The notes beneath the pieces are model-generated. The model was not told where the DNA came from. It saw only the letters and a program-made list of their open reading frames with translations, and searched no databases. Below, piece by piece: positions 13,001 to 20,115 of a stretch of 64,000 nucleotides of DNA. The translations under genes were made by a program, and so were the position numbers. Every line of letters begins with the position of its first letter. Positions within the stretch are counted from its first letter, which is position 1. The stretch is from Liolophura sinensis (taxonomy: Eukaryota > Mollusca > Polyplacophora > Chitonida > Chitonidae), in assembly GCF_032854445.1 (NCBI RefSeq), contig NC_088298.1, positions 18,187,976 through 18,251,975 of the forward strand, given 5' to 3'.

Positions 13001-16000
13001 AGAGTATGACAGATAATGTTCCATTCAGGGGAGACAACTGGAATGCATATAGCCACAAAGTTTTCTTCTTTAAAAAGATGAAACATAAATTTTCAGACTG
13101 AGTACAGTTATGACAGTATTTCAGTAAGGCTGAAATTGCTCATTACGTATAAGCATTTCTTCGTTGCAACCACAGAATAGGACGAGTAACGATTTGCTAA
13201 CTGACCAAAATTAATTACACCTATAGAATATAGAATAAAACGTCCAAATTATTACAGAATACTTTCTAGCAAAGGCAGTGGTTATTTCCGTTATGTAGAT
13301 ATGCGTAAGTGAAGTTCATGAGAGTGTTTGTCATTTGATACCGTACTTTAGAACTGTCACAATGAATGTAGTGCTTTCGCGTTTTGTTTTTAAAAGCATT
13401 CGACTGCGTCATTCTTGTTGGGTTGATATATGTATATCTGAACTGTTGTTTTCAAAGGCTCACATGTTTTAAGATTTTTTTGTAGGCGTATGTATGTGAA
13501 ATATTATATTCATATAGACAGAGCTTATTGGTAATGTTTAATGACACATTACCTGTATATATCTATGATAAATGTTGTTGACAAAATGGGTATTGGCTTA
13601 AGTGTAGTAATAGGGGGGTTTTTTGCCCCCGAAACAGAGTAAGGCAGGTAAATTTATGTCTACAAAAGCTGCCTAACATTTTTGATAAGTCATATGATAC
13701 AATAGGACTACTTTTACCTTTAACGACAAAAGAGTTCCGTCTCAAGACTCCCGTAGTACTTTGAACATTCATGTAAACGTGTATATATTGTTTATGTTAA
13801 TACATAGATATTTTGGTAAAAATATGTTTATTATTCATATGTCCATGTGCATTTTGGAGTTCATGCGAATATATGATGGGGGTTTCAGCGTAAGTTTATG
13901 TAAGTGTGTGATGACATGTTCATGCAAATCGTTGTTCCTGTCGGTGCATGTTCATTAAATGAGGTTTCTAGCTGAATGTTCATATAAATGAATGTGTAAA
14001 AGAAAATAAATATTCATGCAAGTCAGTGTATGTTTATTCAAATCCATTCTAATGTTTGATTATATCCGCTAGTACTGACCCAAAGGATGTCATCCCAAAC
14101 ACTGGTGAGTGTAATGGGAATGGCTGTAAATAAAGGGTGCTGGCTTACATTCATGCCTTTGTATTTCATCATGCTAAAGGAAGTTTACGAATGTGAGGAT
14201 AAGTTCAGGTAAAAGATCTGGGTGTCGTTGTAACCCTATCTTAAGGCATGCCCATATCTTGTCATGCAAATGGCCATGTCTTGTCATGCAAATGGCCATG
14301 TCTTGTCATGCAAATGACCATGTCTTGCAAATGGCCATGTCTTGTCATGCAAATGGCCATGTCTTGTCATGCAAGTGGCCATATCTTGTCACGCAAATGG
14401 TCATATGTTGTCATGCAAATGGTTATATCTTGTCATGCAAATGGCCGTATCTTGCCATGCAAATGGCCATATCTTGTCATGCAAAATGGCTGTGTCTTGT
14501 CATGCAAATGGCCATATCTTGTCATGCAAATGGCTATGCCTTGTCATGCAGATTGATGAAGACATCTGAATTTACCCAAGGGGATTTTTAAGCTATGATG
14601 CAACTTTGCAAGTAATTTTCCCGTTGCATAGATTGAAAAAGAGTTCTTTTAAGTATGGATGATGTGGACTATTCGTAAGAGTAATCAACATGGGTATGGT
14701 TGTTCAGATCAACTCACCAAAGATCAGTGGTTTACGCCAGGCATGCAGCCCGGTTTCCTCCACCCATAAAGCTGACACTCAACGTATGAATGATCAATTC
14801 TTGAAATTGCTTTAAACAACATCAACTAAATAAATGAATAAATAAAATGGAGTGCGACAGAACTAACTATCCTAACTGTTCATGTAAATGCATAAATAGT
14901 AGCAAATTACTCGTCCCCCGACCCAGCACCATGACTTAAGCAGAATTACGTAAAAAATGCCATTTCTAACCGGTTTCAGCAGAAAGGTGGGAAAAATCGC
15001 CCTTATTTATTCGTGAGAAAATCTCACCGCTCTAGTAGCCTTCTTCAACCTGCATACCAGGTTTGCCGAACAGACGACATCAGTGAAAATAATCACGTGT
15101 CTCCAAGTTACAGTGTGATTGGTTGACATTGGTAAGGTGTTTACCTCTGATATTGGTCACAGAGATATGCCCCAAATACATGTACATTGTAAGCCGCTTG
15201 TGCCTGCAGCAGGGTATGTACATATATTTGTATTTGACAAATCTTGGCAAGTTTGGAAATAGGTCCACTTATTTAATACATTTTGAAATTTACTAAAACA
15301 TATCTGAAATTCATTTTTAATACCTGGAAATTTTTTTAGGTTATAGGCCCCTCTGAAATACATTTTAAGATATGTTTGTTTTCTTCAGAAATCACAGAAA
15401 AAATGGGGAATGTAAATATGATTTCTAGATGTATTGAAATAAGTTTGCTATTCCTAATATAAACGGCAATTTGTAATCCTTCTGGTGAAACGTGCCCAGT
15501 GTTCACCTGATGTATGCTTATGATACGAAAGTAGATGATTCTTGAATCATTACATCAGAGATAAAACTAGGTCACAAGCGACCTCAACATCTGGTGCCAC
15601 CACAACGTGTCATGCACATGGCGGGTCCTTTCTAAGAAAGTCTGTAAAACTACACTGTCATCATGGTTATATTTATTTATTTATTTGATTGGTGTTTTAC
15701 GCCGTACTAAAGAATATTTCACTTATACGAGAGCGGTCAGTATTAAGGTGGCAGGAAACCGGGCAGAGCCCGGGGGAAACCCACGACCATCCGCAGGTTG
15801 CAGTATATTTTAGTTTTGTGAGCGTTTCTTCTTTGTGATTAGGCAGTCAACTTTCTACGTAGGATACTGTGTCACTTTTGTGCCAAGGTCGCAGCGATTT
15901 TGTTCCATTCAGCATTCTCACAGTTACAGGCTGGAATCATTTGTTATATTCTGCACATTGCATTAGCGAATCGGACAAGGACACTTATTTGTTTTTCTCG

Positions 16001-16343
16001 TATATAACATTGTGGTCGATGTGGTTAGCGTGAGAGCGCGGCGCAATGACCCAGGAGTCTCTCACCAATGCGATCGCTGTGAATTCAAGACCGGCTCATT
16101 TAGGCTTCCTCTCGGGCAATCAAATAGATAAAGAAATGTAACATAAATATGCTAATATGGGTTAACACGGGTTGTCTCAGTAGTGATATGTATCATCGCT
16201 GTGACAATCTGCATAGTCTGATGTTCTGTAGTTGTGGTGTTGAGTTTATTTATTTGTTTCATTGTTGTTTTGTCGTATTTACAGGTATAGGATACCAGAG
16301 TGAACGGACTACACTACCAAACTACGCTGCTACTGACAGATAA
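841..16343 (+). CDS. Shisa-like single-pass membrane protein gene (5' end not found)
   Basis: Spliced model with coding exons at 841-1005, 3035-3185, 6095-6222, 8277-8471, 10525-10623 and 16285-16343; uncertain extra exons lie at 11042 and 14073. The phases join consistently (1-1, 1-2, 2-1, then 1-1), which supports one transcript. Domain order is a Gly/Arg/Phe-repeat segment, a six-cysteine ectodomain, one transmembrane helix, a basic stop-transfer, and a Pro/Tyr-rich tail. This is the layout of the Shisa family of cysteine-rich adaptor proteins, which act in the ER or at the plasma membrane in receptor trafficking. The exact subfamily (Shisa, CYYR1- or WBP1/VOPP1-like) cannot be set from sequence alone. 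No signal-peptide exon was recognised; it may lie before 841 or outside the window. Introns are rich in repeats. Confidence 0.72.
1006..2081. other. intron, no further feature except a SINE1 piece
   Basis: Intron between the GSRFG-repeat exon and the cysteine exon (first part). Apart from the SINE1 fragment at 1826, nothing is recognised. Confidence 0.5.
1826..1922 (+). mobile_element. SINE1 3' fragment
   Basis: Contains CGCCGTCGTATAAGCGAAAT and AAAACACCAATTAAGTAAAT, the conserved 3' end. The tRNA head is absent. Confidence 0.75.
2082..2318 (+). repeat. 34-bp minisatellite, 7 units
   Basis: Seven head-to-tail units built on ACAAACTTATATATGTACAG then TACACGAACCAAAC; one unit is 33 bp. Units differ at few positions, so the array is young. 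Because 34 is not a multiple of 3 and the unit lacks stops, several overlapping reading frames appear open; these are not genes. Confidence 0.95.
2319..3034. other. intron, nothing recognised
   Basis: AT-rich sequence between the 34-bp minisatellite and the cysteine exon. No exon, repeat or RNA was recognised. Confidence 0.5.
3035..3185 (+). CDS. Shisa-like gene, six-cysteine ectodomain exon
   Basis: The exon follows TTTTCAG and ends at GA|GTAAGT, phase 1 in and 2 out, 151 nt. The translation carries six cysteines in the order QIC, FYCP, YTYCCG and RCC. The YCCG...CC signature before a membrane helix is the hallmark of Shisa-type STMC6 proteins. The cysteines are expected to form disulfides in the lumen or outside the cell. 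This is the most diagnostic exon of the gene. Confidence 0.8.
3344..3454. repeat. 111-nt imperfect hairpin in a Shisa-gene intron
   Basis: Arms 3344-3387 and 3411-3454 (44 nt each) are inverted copies with 37 identical positions plus two G-T pairs; the loop is 23 nt. Ends are GTGTTCAAG and CTTGAACAC. It could be a MITE remnant or a hairpin RNA. No known miRNA seed was recognised. Confidence 0.75.
4332..4415. repeat. about 21-bp tandem repeat, 4 units
   Basis: Four units of the form GTACACCTCACTTGAACACC follow one another; the first two are slightly shorter or changed. A copy of dispersed repeat R4 lies a little further on. Confidence 0.85.
4597..4760 (+). repeat. dispersed repeat family R4, copy
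   Basis: Shares a series of short blocks with five other places in the window, notably CCATGGCTTAA, a spaced AATT-GGTAAAAAAATG block, AATTGCAA-TTTTTAGA, and TGCTGTGTTGTCATCAC. The class is unknown; a worn SINE or MITE is possible. Confidence 0.6.
4761..6094. other. intron, nothing recognised
   Basis: Intron sequence before the transmembrane exon. Short open frames exist but none has family features or plausible splice partners. Confidence 0.5.
6095..6222 (+). CDS. Shisa-like gene, transmembrane exon
   Basis: The exon lies between TATTCCAG and C|GTGAGT, phase 2 in and 1 out, 128 nt. It encodes a glycine- and isoleucine-rich hydrophobic segment of about 23 residues (from LAGLIGG to GFCLC), followed at once by RKKMCGRK. 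The basic stretch is a stop-transfer that places the C-terminus in the cytosol. The cysteines at the inner membrane face are plausible palmitoylation sites (inference). The first codon is shared with the preceding exon and reads Asp. Confidence 0.78.
6223..7020. other. intron, nothing recognised
   Basis: First part of the intron after the transmembrane exon. No repeat unit or exon was identified. Confidence 0.5.
7023..7037. repeat. poly-G run
   Basis: An uninterrupted G run of about 14 bases. Similar runs lie near 24138-24149, 32775-32793 and 50108-50120. These are assembly-error-prone sites. Confidence 0.8.
7154..7393 (+). repeat. direct repeat pair (about 60 bp)
   Basis: The blocks at 7154-7215 and 7330-7393 both read TGCCACATA-GGAAAA, then GATCCCAGT and, further on, TTGCCTT-like text. 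Between them lies a short TTACAT-rich stretch at 7273-7320. Confidence 0.65.
7821..7998 (+). mobile_element. SINE1, worn copy
   Basis: Contains CTCACCAAG, CCCAGCTCATGCTGGCTT, CACCATAAAGCTGGCC and GAGTACGGCGTGAAACACC; the 5' head is poorly kept. Confidence 0.75.
8277..8471 (+). CDS. Shisa-like gene, Pro/Tyr-rich cytoplasmic exon
   Basis: The acceptor is TTCATAG and the donor is G|GTAGAC, phase 1-1, 195 nt (65 codons). The exon encodes a disordered tail with eight tyrosines set among prolines and glycines (for example APPYAIYP and EPGYPTPYP). Pro/Tyr-rich tails in this family bind WW- or SH3-type partners. No exact PPxY motif is present, so the partner is unknown. Confidence 0.75.
8497..8567. 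repeat. 71-nt imperfect hairpin
   Basis: Starts TTACATGGTT, ends AACCATGTAA, with ATGATACGG and CCGTATCGTATCAT inside. The left end resembles TTACATGGTTACTCAG in the duplicated introns near 10320 and 10935. It lies 25 bases after the Pro/Tyr exon. Confidence 0.7.
8743..8774. repeat. (CA)n microsatellite
   Basis: Interrupted CA repeat with CCC breaks, in the intron after the Pro/Tyr exon. Confidence 0.9.
9455..9487. repeat. (GATTA)n microsatellite
   Basis: Six and a half perfect 5-bp units. The homologous place in the second duplication unit (about 10677) has no expansion. Confidence 0.93.
9718..10083 (+). mobile_element. SINE2 (CACT-tailed), full length
   Basis: The tRNA-like head has TGGCTCAGTCGATAGA. 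The body carries CTTGGCGTTCAGCATTAGGG, CGTCTCAGTGAAGCAGCACT, AGATAAAAGAGCGGTGGAAA and GTCATATGAC. The tail is (CACT)n. TGTGGCAG at 9710-9717 and 10084-10091 is a perfect target-site duplication. It lies within the first unit of the Shisa-exon duplication and is absent from the second, so it inserted after the duplication. Confidence 0.93.
10525..10623 (+). CDS. Shisa-like gene, tail exon (duplicate copy 1)
   Basis: The acceptor is a C-run ending CCAG and the donor is A|GTAAGT, phase 1-1, 99 nt (33 codons). It encodes EALPYSANPVG followed by a Pro/Asn/Ser-rich stretch. It is clearly homologous to the block at 11042, and the flanking introns are homologous too, so this is a tandem duplication. 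This copy keeps a perfect donor and is the likely functional one. Joined to the exon at 16285 it gives an open reading frame to a stop. Confidence 0.68.
11042..11202 (+). CDS. Shisa-like gene, duplicated tail exon (copy 2, donor lost)
   Basis: It follows a C-run acceptor ending at 11041 and encodes EAPRYSPNPDG, parallel to EALPYSANPVG of copy 1. The end of copy 1 reads ACTGAGCAGA|GTAAGT; here the same place reads ACTGACAGA then AATAAA. One base is deleted and the donor GT is gone. Reading through gives a TGA at 11200-11202, with a possible poly(A) signal AATAAA at 11143-11148. It may be an alternative last exon or a dead exon. Sequence alone does not decide. Confidence 0.4.
11396..11742 (+). 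mobile_element. SINE2 (CACT-tailed), full length
   Basis: The head reads GATAGCACAGTTAGTAGAGC. The body shares CTTGGCGTTCAGCATGAAG, CAGTGAAGCAGCACTAGATA, AAAGAGCGGTGGAAATCCGC and GTCATATGAC with the copy at 9718. The tail is CACTCACTCA. TCATACTGTCGA occurs at 11384-11395 and 11743-11754, a 12-bp target-site duplication. Confidence 0.94.
12455..12832 (+). mobile_element. 3' end of a non-LTR retrotransposon (LINE) ORF2, decayed
   Basis: The frame up to about 12574 carries CELCNKGKETTEHLF...FW, the C-terminal zinc-knuckle (zf-RVT) pattern of L1/Tx1-like reverse transcriptases. After a frame change the next 250 bases read AIIGLSDEKKNKQL, IFAIKWAFETNKLKRP and EKYVAKITGTER, which follow the usual order of the LINE C-terminal tail. 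Stops and a frameshift show it is dead. No endonuclease or RT core lies upstream, consistent with 5' truncation. It lies in a Shisa-gene intron. Confidence 0.72.
12833..14072. other. AT-rich intron, nothing recognised
   Basis: Follows the LINE remnant. From about 13760 the text is loosely repetitive (recurring TTCATG- and TATGT-type words), but no clear unit was defined. Confidence 0.4.
14073..14104 (+). CDS. possible 32-nt micro-exon of the Shisa-like gene
   Basis: A short block between CCGCTAG and a consensus GTGAGT donor. Read in phase 2 it gives TDPKDVIPNTG and continues in frame into the final exon (IGYQSER). However, no upstream exon ends in phase 2, so it fits the model only if another exon is missing. 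Low confidence. Confidence 0.25.
14247..14552 (+). repeat. 22-bp minisatellite, 14 units, octamer motif in each
   Basis: The unit is about CTTGTCATGCAAATGGCCAT plus GT. ATGCAAAT, the consensus for POU-homeodomain factors, is exact in nine units (starting at 14264, 14286, 14308, 14347, 14413, 14435, 14457, 14502 and 14524) and one or two bases off, or truncated, in the other five. Spacing is mostly 22 bp, close to two helical turns. It lies in the last large intron region of the Shisa-like gene. The apparent reading frames across it are artefacts. Confidence 0.95.
14876..14975 (+). repeat. dispersed repeat family R4, short copy
   Basis: Contains the R4 blocks TGTTCATGTAAATGCATAAA, CACCATGACTTAAGCAGAAT and GTAAAAAATGC. 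The 3' half seen in other copies is absent or unrecognisable. Confidence 0.6.
14976..15669. other. intron, nothing recognised
   Basis: No supportable feature between the short R4 copy and the SINE1 piece at 15670. Confidence 0.5.
15670..15803 (-). mobile_element. SINE1 3' half
   Basis: Inverted copy running from the ATTT tail through GGTGTTTTACGCCGTACT and AACCGGGCAGAGCCCGGGGG to CCGCAGGTTGC. It is 5' truncated. Confidence 0.88.
16013..16136 (+). mobile_element. SINE1 with internal deletion
   Basis: Keeps the tRNA-like head (GGTTAGCG, then AATGACCCAGGAGTCTCTCA) and the start of the body, then jumps to the tail AATCAAATAGATAAA. The middle is lost. Confidence 0.8.
16244..16284 (-). mobile_element. 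SINE1-like tail at the acceptor of the last Shisa exon
   Basis: TTTATTTATTTG...TTGTTGTTTTGTCGTA resembles the inverted SINE1 3' end; it supplies the T-rich tract before TTTACAG. Worn, so uncertain. Confidence 0.4.
16285..16343 (+). CDS. Shisa-like gene, final coding exon
   Basis: The acceptor is CGTATTTACAG ending at 16284, phase 1 in. It encodes 18 residues (IGYQSERTTLPNYAATDR) and then TAA at 16341-16343. Only the phase-1 reading is open; phase 0 meets TAG at once. The tail composition (Pro, Tyr, Asn) agrees with the earlier tail exons. The upstream T-rich tract that serves the acceptor resembles an old SINE 3' tail. Confidence 0.55.
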
Positions 16344-16416
16344 GGGGAGATTACTCATAGCACTGACTACTGTGGATTTAAAGTAGAGTATGTTTCTCAA
16401 GAGATATGTTTAGAGA

Positions 16417-16488
16417 TATTTATTTATTTACTTATTGAAAATTCAGTTGGAGTTTTATGCCGTAATTATTGATAATTATTTATTTCAC
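16417..16488 (-). mobile_element. SINE1 3' fragment next to the EF-hand pseudogene
   Basis: TATTTATTTACTTATTG, TTGGAGTTTTATGCCGTA and ATTTATTTCAC follow the inverted SINE1 end. It directly abuts the truncated 5' edge of the pseudogene. Confidence 0.55.
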
Positions 16489-16493
16489 TGCAG

Positions 16494-17016
16494 ACACGGT
16501 GGAGTTTCAACAAAGATGGCCTCCTTAGTTCTGAAGAATATGAGTTAATGGCAGGAAACCTAGCCCAGTTGACGAAGGCTTGCCCGGAAAAATCCGAAAA
16601 AATCGCAAAGAATTGTGAAGATGGTGGGACATTGTGTTCCAGGAAGGGGCATGGGCGTCCAAATTCCAGTGAAAGACGCAGCAAAAAACGTTGTAGAGTA
16701 TCATTGCGTTCAGGACCCAACCAAGCTTGCCGAGGAAGCAATGTCCACAAATAGCCAGTTATTTAATATGATTGATTGAGAGGATAATGGAGTTATATCA
16801 CTTGGTGAAATGCGGATGTATTACAGGCATCATTGCCTCATTGGTGACAACTTTTTCCGAAGTGTCTTCCAACGAATTGACGCAGGCGGAAACGGTCGAA
16901 TATCACGTCACGAGTTCATGCGGGCATTTGATGCATTCTGGCCGAGTGATGATCCTGAAAATGGATTTGATTTTGTTTACGATCCGTCGCAGGGCAAAAC
17001 GCAGCCTTTCTTTTGA
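16494..17016 (+). pseudogene. EF-hand protein pseudogene (sarcoplasmic Ca-binding / calexcitin-like)
   Basis: Translation gives three EF-hand loops: SFNKDGLLSSEE (first Asp replaced by Ser), D-stop-EDNGVISLGE (codon 2 is TGA at 16777-16779) and DAGGNGRISRHE. The order, the spacing and the C-terminal FWPSDDPEN segment match invertebrate sarcoplasmic calcium-binding proteins and calexcitins of about 180-190 residues. The reading frame shifts near 16610-16625; a third frame there reads WWDIVFQEG, so two shifts are possible. The stop is explained by CGA to TGA decay. The N-terminal part is missing and a SINE-like tail abuts the start. There are no introns over 523 nt, which suggests a truncated retro-copy, although one large exon of a dead gene is also possible. 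It ends at TGA 17014-17016. Confidence 0.78.
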
Positions 17017-17060
17017 GTACTACAATTATAAAATAACTTGGAAGATATACCTATTTCTTT

Positions 17061-17115
17061 TTATTTTATTTATTTATTTATTCGTGTGATTGTTGCTTAA
17101 CTCAATACTCAAGAT
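17061..17115 (-). mobile_element. SINE1 tail fragment
   Basis: ATTTATTTATTTATTCGTGTG, TTGTTGCTTAACTC and AATACTCAAGA match the worn inverted 3' end. Confidence 0.45.
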
Positions 17116-17589
17116 TTTTTTCCTTGTCCAAACGTTGAAATATATACAGGATCTTTATCGAGTGACAATGTTGTATCAAATTTATTAAACGAGAGTTTAA
17201 AAACTTTCTTTCGAGGCCCTGACGAGAACTAAATTTTGATTCGAGTTTAAAAAATTTGATACTACAGGGTCAAGAACAGGTTGTACTTGCGAGAATACAA
17301 CCTGCGTCCATTCAGACCGTCTTGCAATTACTGGTGATATTTTAAAATCCATCACTAAGATCCCTCACGACACATTGTACAATCGTTCTAAGATTTACGA
17401 AGATTCGTGGCAACTTTGAGATTTCCTTGATTATGGTAGCATGTGTCGTTATGGCAGGGGTTTTATAGAAATCGTAGCAAACCTTGTCAACTAACCGTAC
17501 CTCGGTGAAATGTCCACTGATTATACACAATTCTGAAATCTTTAGCAGCTGTTTTCATAAGACATCGTTATTCAGTGGTGTAAAATACT

Positions 17590-17832
17590 TGTGAGTTCAA
17601 GTCCAGCTCATGCTGGCGTACTCTCCGGCCGTACGTGGGAAGGCCTGACAGCAACCTGCCTGCTTTCGTCCCACCATTATGCTGGCCGCCGTCGTGTACG
17701 TGGAATATTCTTGAGTACGGCGTTAAACAGCAATCAAATAACCACCAAACAAATAAAATACCAAACAAATAAAACACCATTCAAATAAATAAATATATAA
17801 ATAAATATATAAATAAATAAATAAATAAATAC
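17590..17832 (+). mobile_element. SINE1 lacking the tRNA head
   Basis: Runs from GTGAGTTCAAGTCCAGCTCA (B box) through CGTACGTGGGAAGG and GCTGGCCGCCGTCGTGTACG to GAGTACGGCGTTAAACA and a long AAAT-type tail. Confidence 0.9.
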
Positions 17833-18448
17833 ATTCATATAAAAGTTATGTTCAAGCGTTCAGCCCATGTGTTTATAACGTGCGTGTATTGTGTCAATAA
17901 ATTTCGCCTTTGAAAGCTTTCATGCGTGACGAATAATGTGTCGAGCTTGTCTAAACTAAATTACCTGCACTTGTTAGCTAACCCTCATTTTTTCCCTGTA
18001 ATATATGTGTGTATACATACATAAAGTGTGTGTATTTTCTGATGATGGTTACATTTTTCACATCGGGCTGTTTATTAAGACTACCTCGACAATGACCATT
18101 TAACACAGAGAGCTGAATTAATTAAGCTAGTGTGTGTAGAACTGGCTTTGCTAAGTCGCAAACCGACACGGTAAGATGCCGCATCTCTCTGATTCCCTGT
18201 ATGATCACAGAAGCTCGCTCTTACGCAAATCCCCAAGTTTTTTGGTCTGTTTTTGTTTTAGCACAAATGATTTGCCAATGCAACCTAATGTTATCCTCAC
18301 TGCAGTTTGGGATTTCATTTTCTTAGAAACACTTAAAACTAAACACTTAAGCAGTTTACTGATCTTGAAACGTTTCGTGAAATCAGGAAAAGATTTGTCC
18401 ACTTGTTGTCCGATCTTATTTTACAGAGCGGTATATAGGCATAACTGA

Positions 18449-18628
18449 TTTATTTATTTATTTATTTGATTGGTGTTTTACGCCGTACTCAAGTATATTT
18501 CACTTATACGACGGAGGCCAGCATTATGGTGGGTGGAATCCGGGCAGAGCCCGGGGGAAACCCACTACCATCCGCAGGTTGCTGTAGACCTTCCGACATA
18601 CGGCTGGAGAGGAAGCCAGCATGGAAGG
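18449..18628 (-). mobile_element. SINE1, 5' truncated
   Basis: Inverted copy: (ATTT)n, GGTGTTTTACGCCGTACTCA, CAGCATTATGGTGGG, GCAGAGCCCGGGGGAAACCC, CCGCAGGTTGCTG and GGAGAGGAAGCCAGCATG. Confidence 0.92.
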
Positions 18629-19303
18629 CATAACTGAAACCCAAACTTGATATTCGGATCGGGTGGTTGTTCATATTTTGAATACAAGTATAAATAAATG
18701 TTAAAACGAGTATTATTTTATAGCTGATGCACAGTGTGGTTTTAGTTAATGTTTAAACACACGAAATGCAATCTTTGTTCCCTGCATACTATTATTATCA
18801 TATATGCAACAAAATATTTGCGATACAAGTATAATTTTAAGCCAGACTTGTTTATGAAGAGTCATTTATTACAAACTAAACAAGAAAAGTATGCATGTGT
18901 CTTATGTTGTCAATATCCCCCATGACATATAACACCATCAGCCCCAAGAATAACGAAGATTACCGGCGATTTGGCCAAGTAGCCTCAACTCGCTGACCTG
19001 GCCACTAAATACACAATCTATAAATGACAAGATCGTTGACACCAACAAATTTATCTTAGCTACACATAAATAGGCTTTACTATCACACTGAAAACCAGCG
19101 ATTTAAAGTAAGAGTTTAAAGTGGGTGAGGCGTCATGTCTCGTGTTCTCGGCATGATACTTCAGTGGCGGCAGCGCTTTGGTGACATGGAGTCGCCCTGC
19201 ATAAAGAAGACACAGTATATATACGCACACTTAATGACTTCTCGTCTCCATAAGACTGAAAAATGTTTAAGCACAACGTTCCACCCCAAGCATCAATACA
19301 TCC
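18629..19303. other. intergenic, nothing recognised
   Basis: No supportable exon, RNA or repeat. Confidence 0.5.
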
Positions 19304-19567
19304 ATACCTACCTACCTACCTACCTACATACATACATACATACATGCATACGTACCCACCTACCTACCTACCTACCTACCTACCTACCTACCTACGTACA
19401 TACATACATACATACCTACATACATACATACATACATACATACATACATACATACAACTCTTATTCCAGTTGACTCGCTTCATACATACATACATACATA
19501 CATACATACATACATACATACATACATACATACATACAACTCTTATTCCAGTTGACTCGCTTCATTA
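19304..19567. repeat. CTAC/CATA microsatellite block with duplicated flank
   Basis: (CTAC)n and (CATA)n runs at 19304-19456, then CAACTCTTATTCCAGTTGAC plus TCGCTTCAT, then (CATA)n at 19481-19537, then the same flank again. A segment containing the microsatellite edge was duplicated. Confidence 0.93.
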
Positions 19568-19778
19568 TTTTGCATATATTAGCTCTTACCCGATGTGGCG
19601 ATCGAGTTGATTTGAGATCGGTCTTCAGTGCAAATGAATACCGAGCTAGCATGTGTTATTGGCACTGATGTGTGCTCCCTCCAGAGGGCTCTTTCAGCAT
19701 ATAAAAACTGATCGCATCACAATACATGCAAATGTGTCATTGGCCTCTGAAACAAGCACAAATTATCGTCTTATTTTC

Positions 19779-20115
19779 AGCCGTCAAGCTCGTCATTTTT
19801 GAGCGTGTCAGTAAACGTCTCAGTATTTCATTCAATTTGCCAACTTCGTTAAGACCGTAGAATTGAAAGAAGATGTGGCAATCCGGAACTCCGCGATTTT
19901 AACTGAACCTTTTTTCAGTATTGTCATTGCGATGTATTTTAACCTTCTCAACACAGGGAAATGTGGCGCAGAGCATTTAGGCAAGCACGTTTATCGTTTT
20001 TTTCACCAAAATTACTGACAGTTAAGCTTATCATTGTTGAAAGTGTCAATGGACAAAAGGAATCATTTCAACTGGTTTGGAAACATCGATTAAACTGTAG
20101 AATGGCGAAAAAAGG
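19779..20115 (+). repeat. diverged direct repeat pair
   Basis: The segments around 19779-19890 and 20015-20115 share AAGCT--TCATT-TTGA, GTGTCA, ATTTCA and ACYGTAGAAT-G in the same order, about 240 bases apart. No coding reading is convincing. Confidence 0.5.

Noticed and set aside
14193-14591. Three overlapping open frames with MQMAMSCHANG-type repeats
   Set aside because: They arise from the 22-bp minisatellite lacking stops in several frames; no coding signal beyond the repeat.
19135-19652. Open frames rich in YIHT and PTYL
   Set aside because: Pure CTAC/CATA microsatellite translation.
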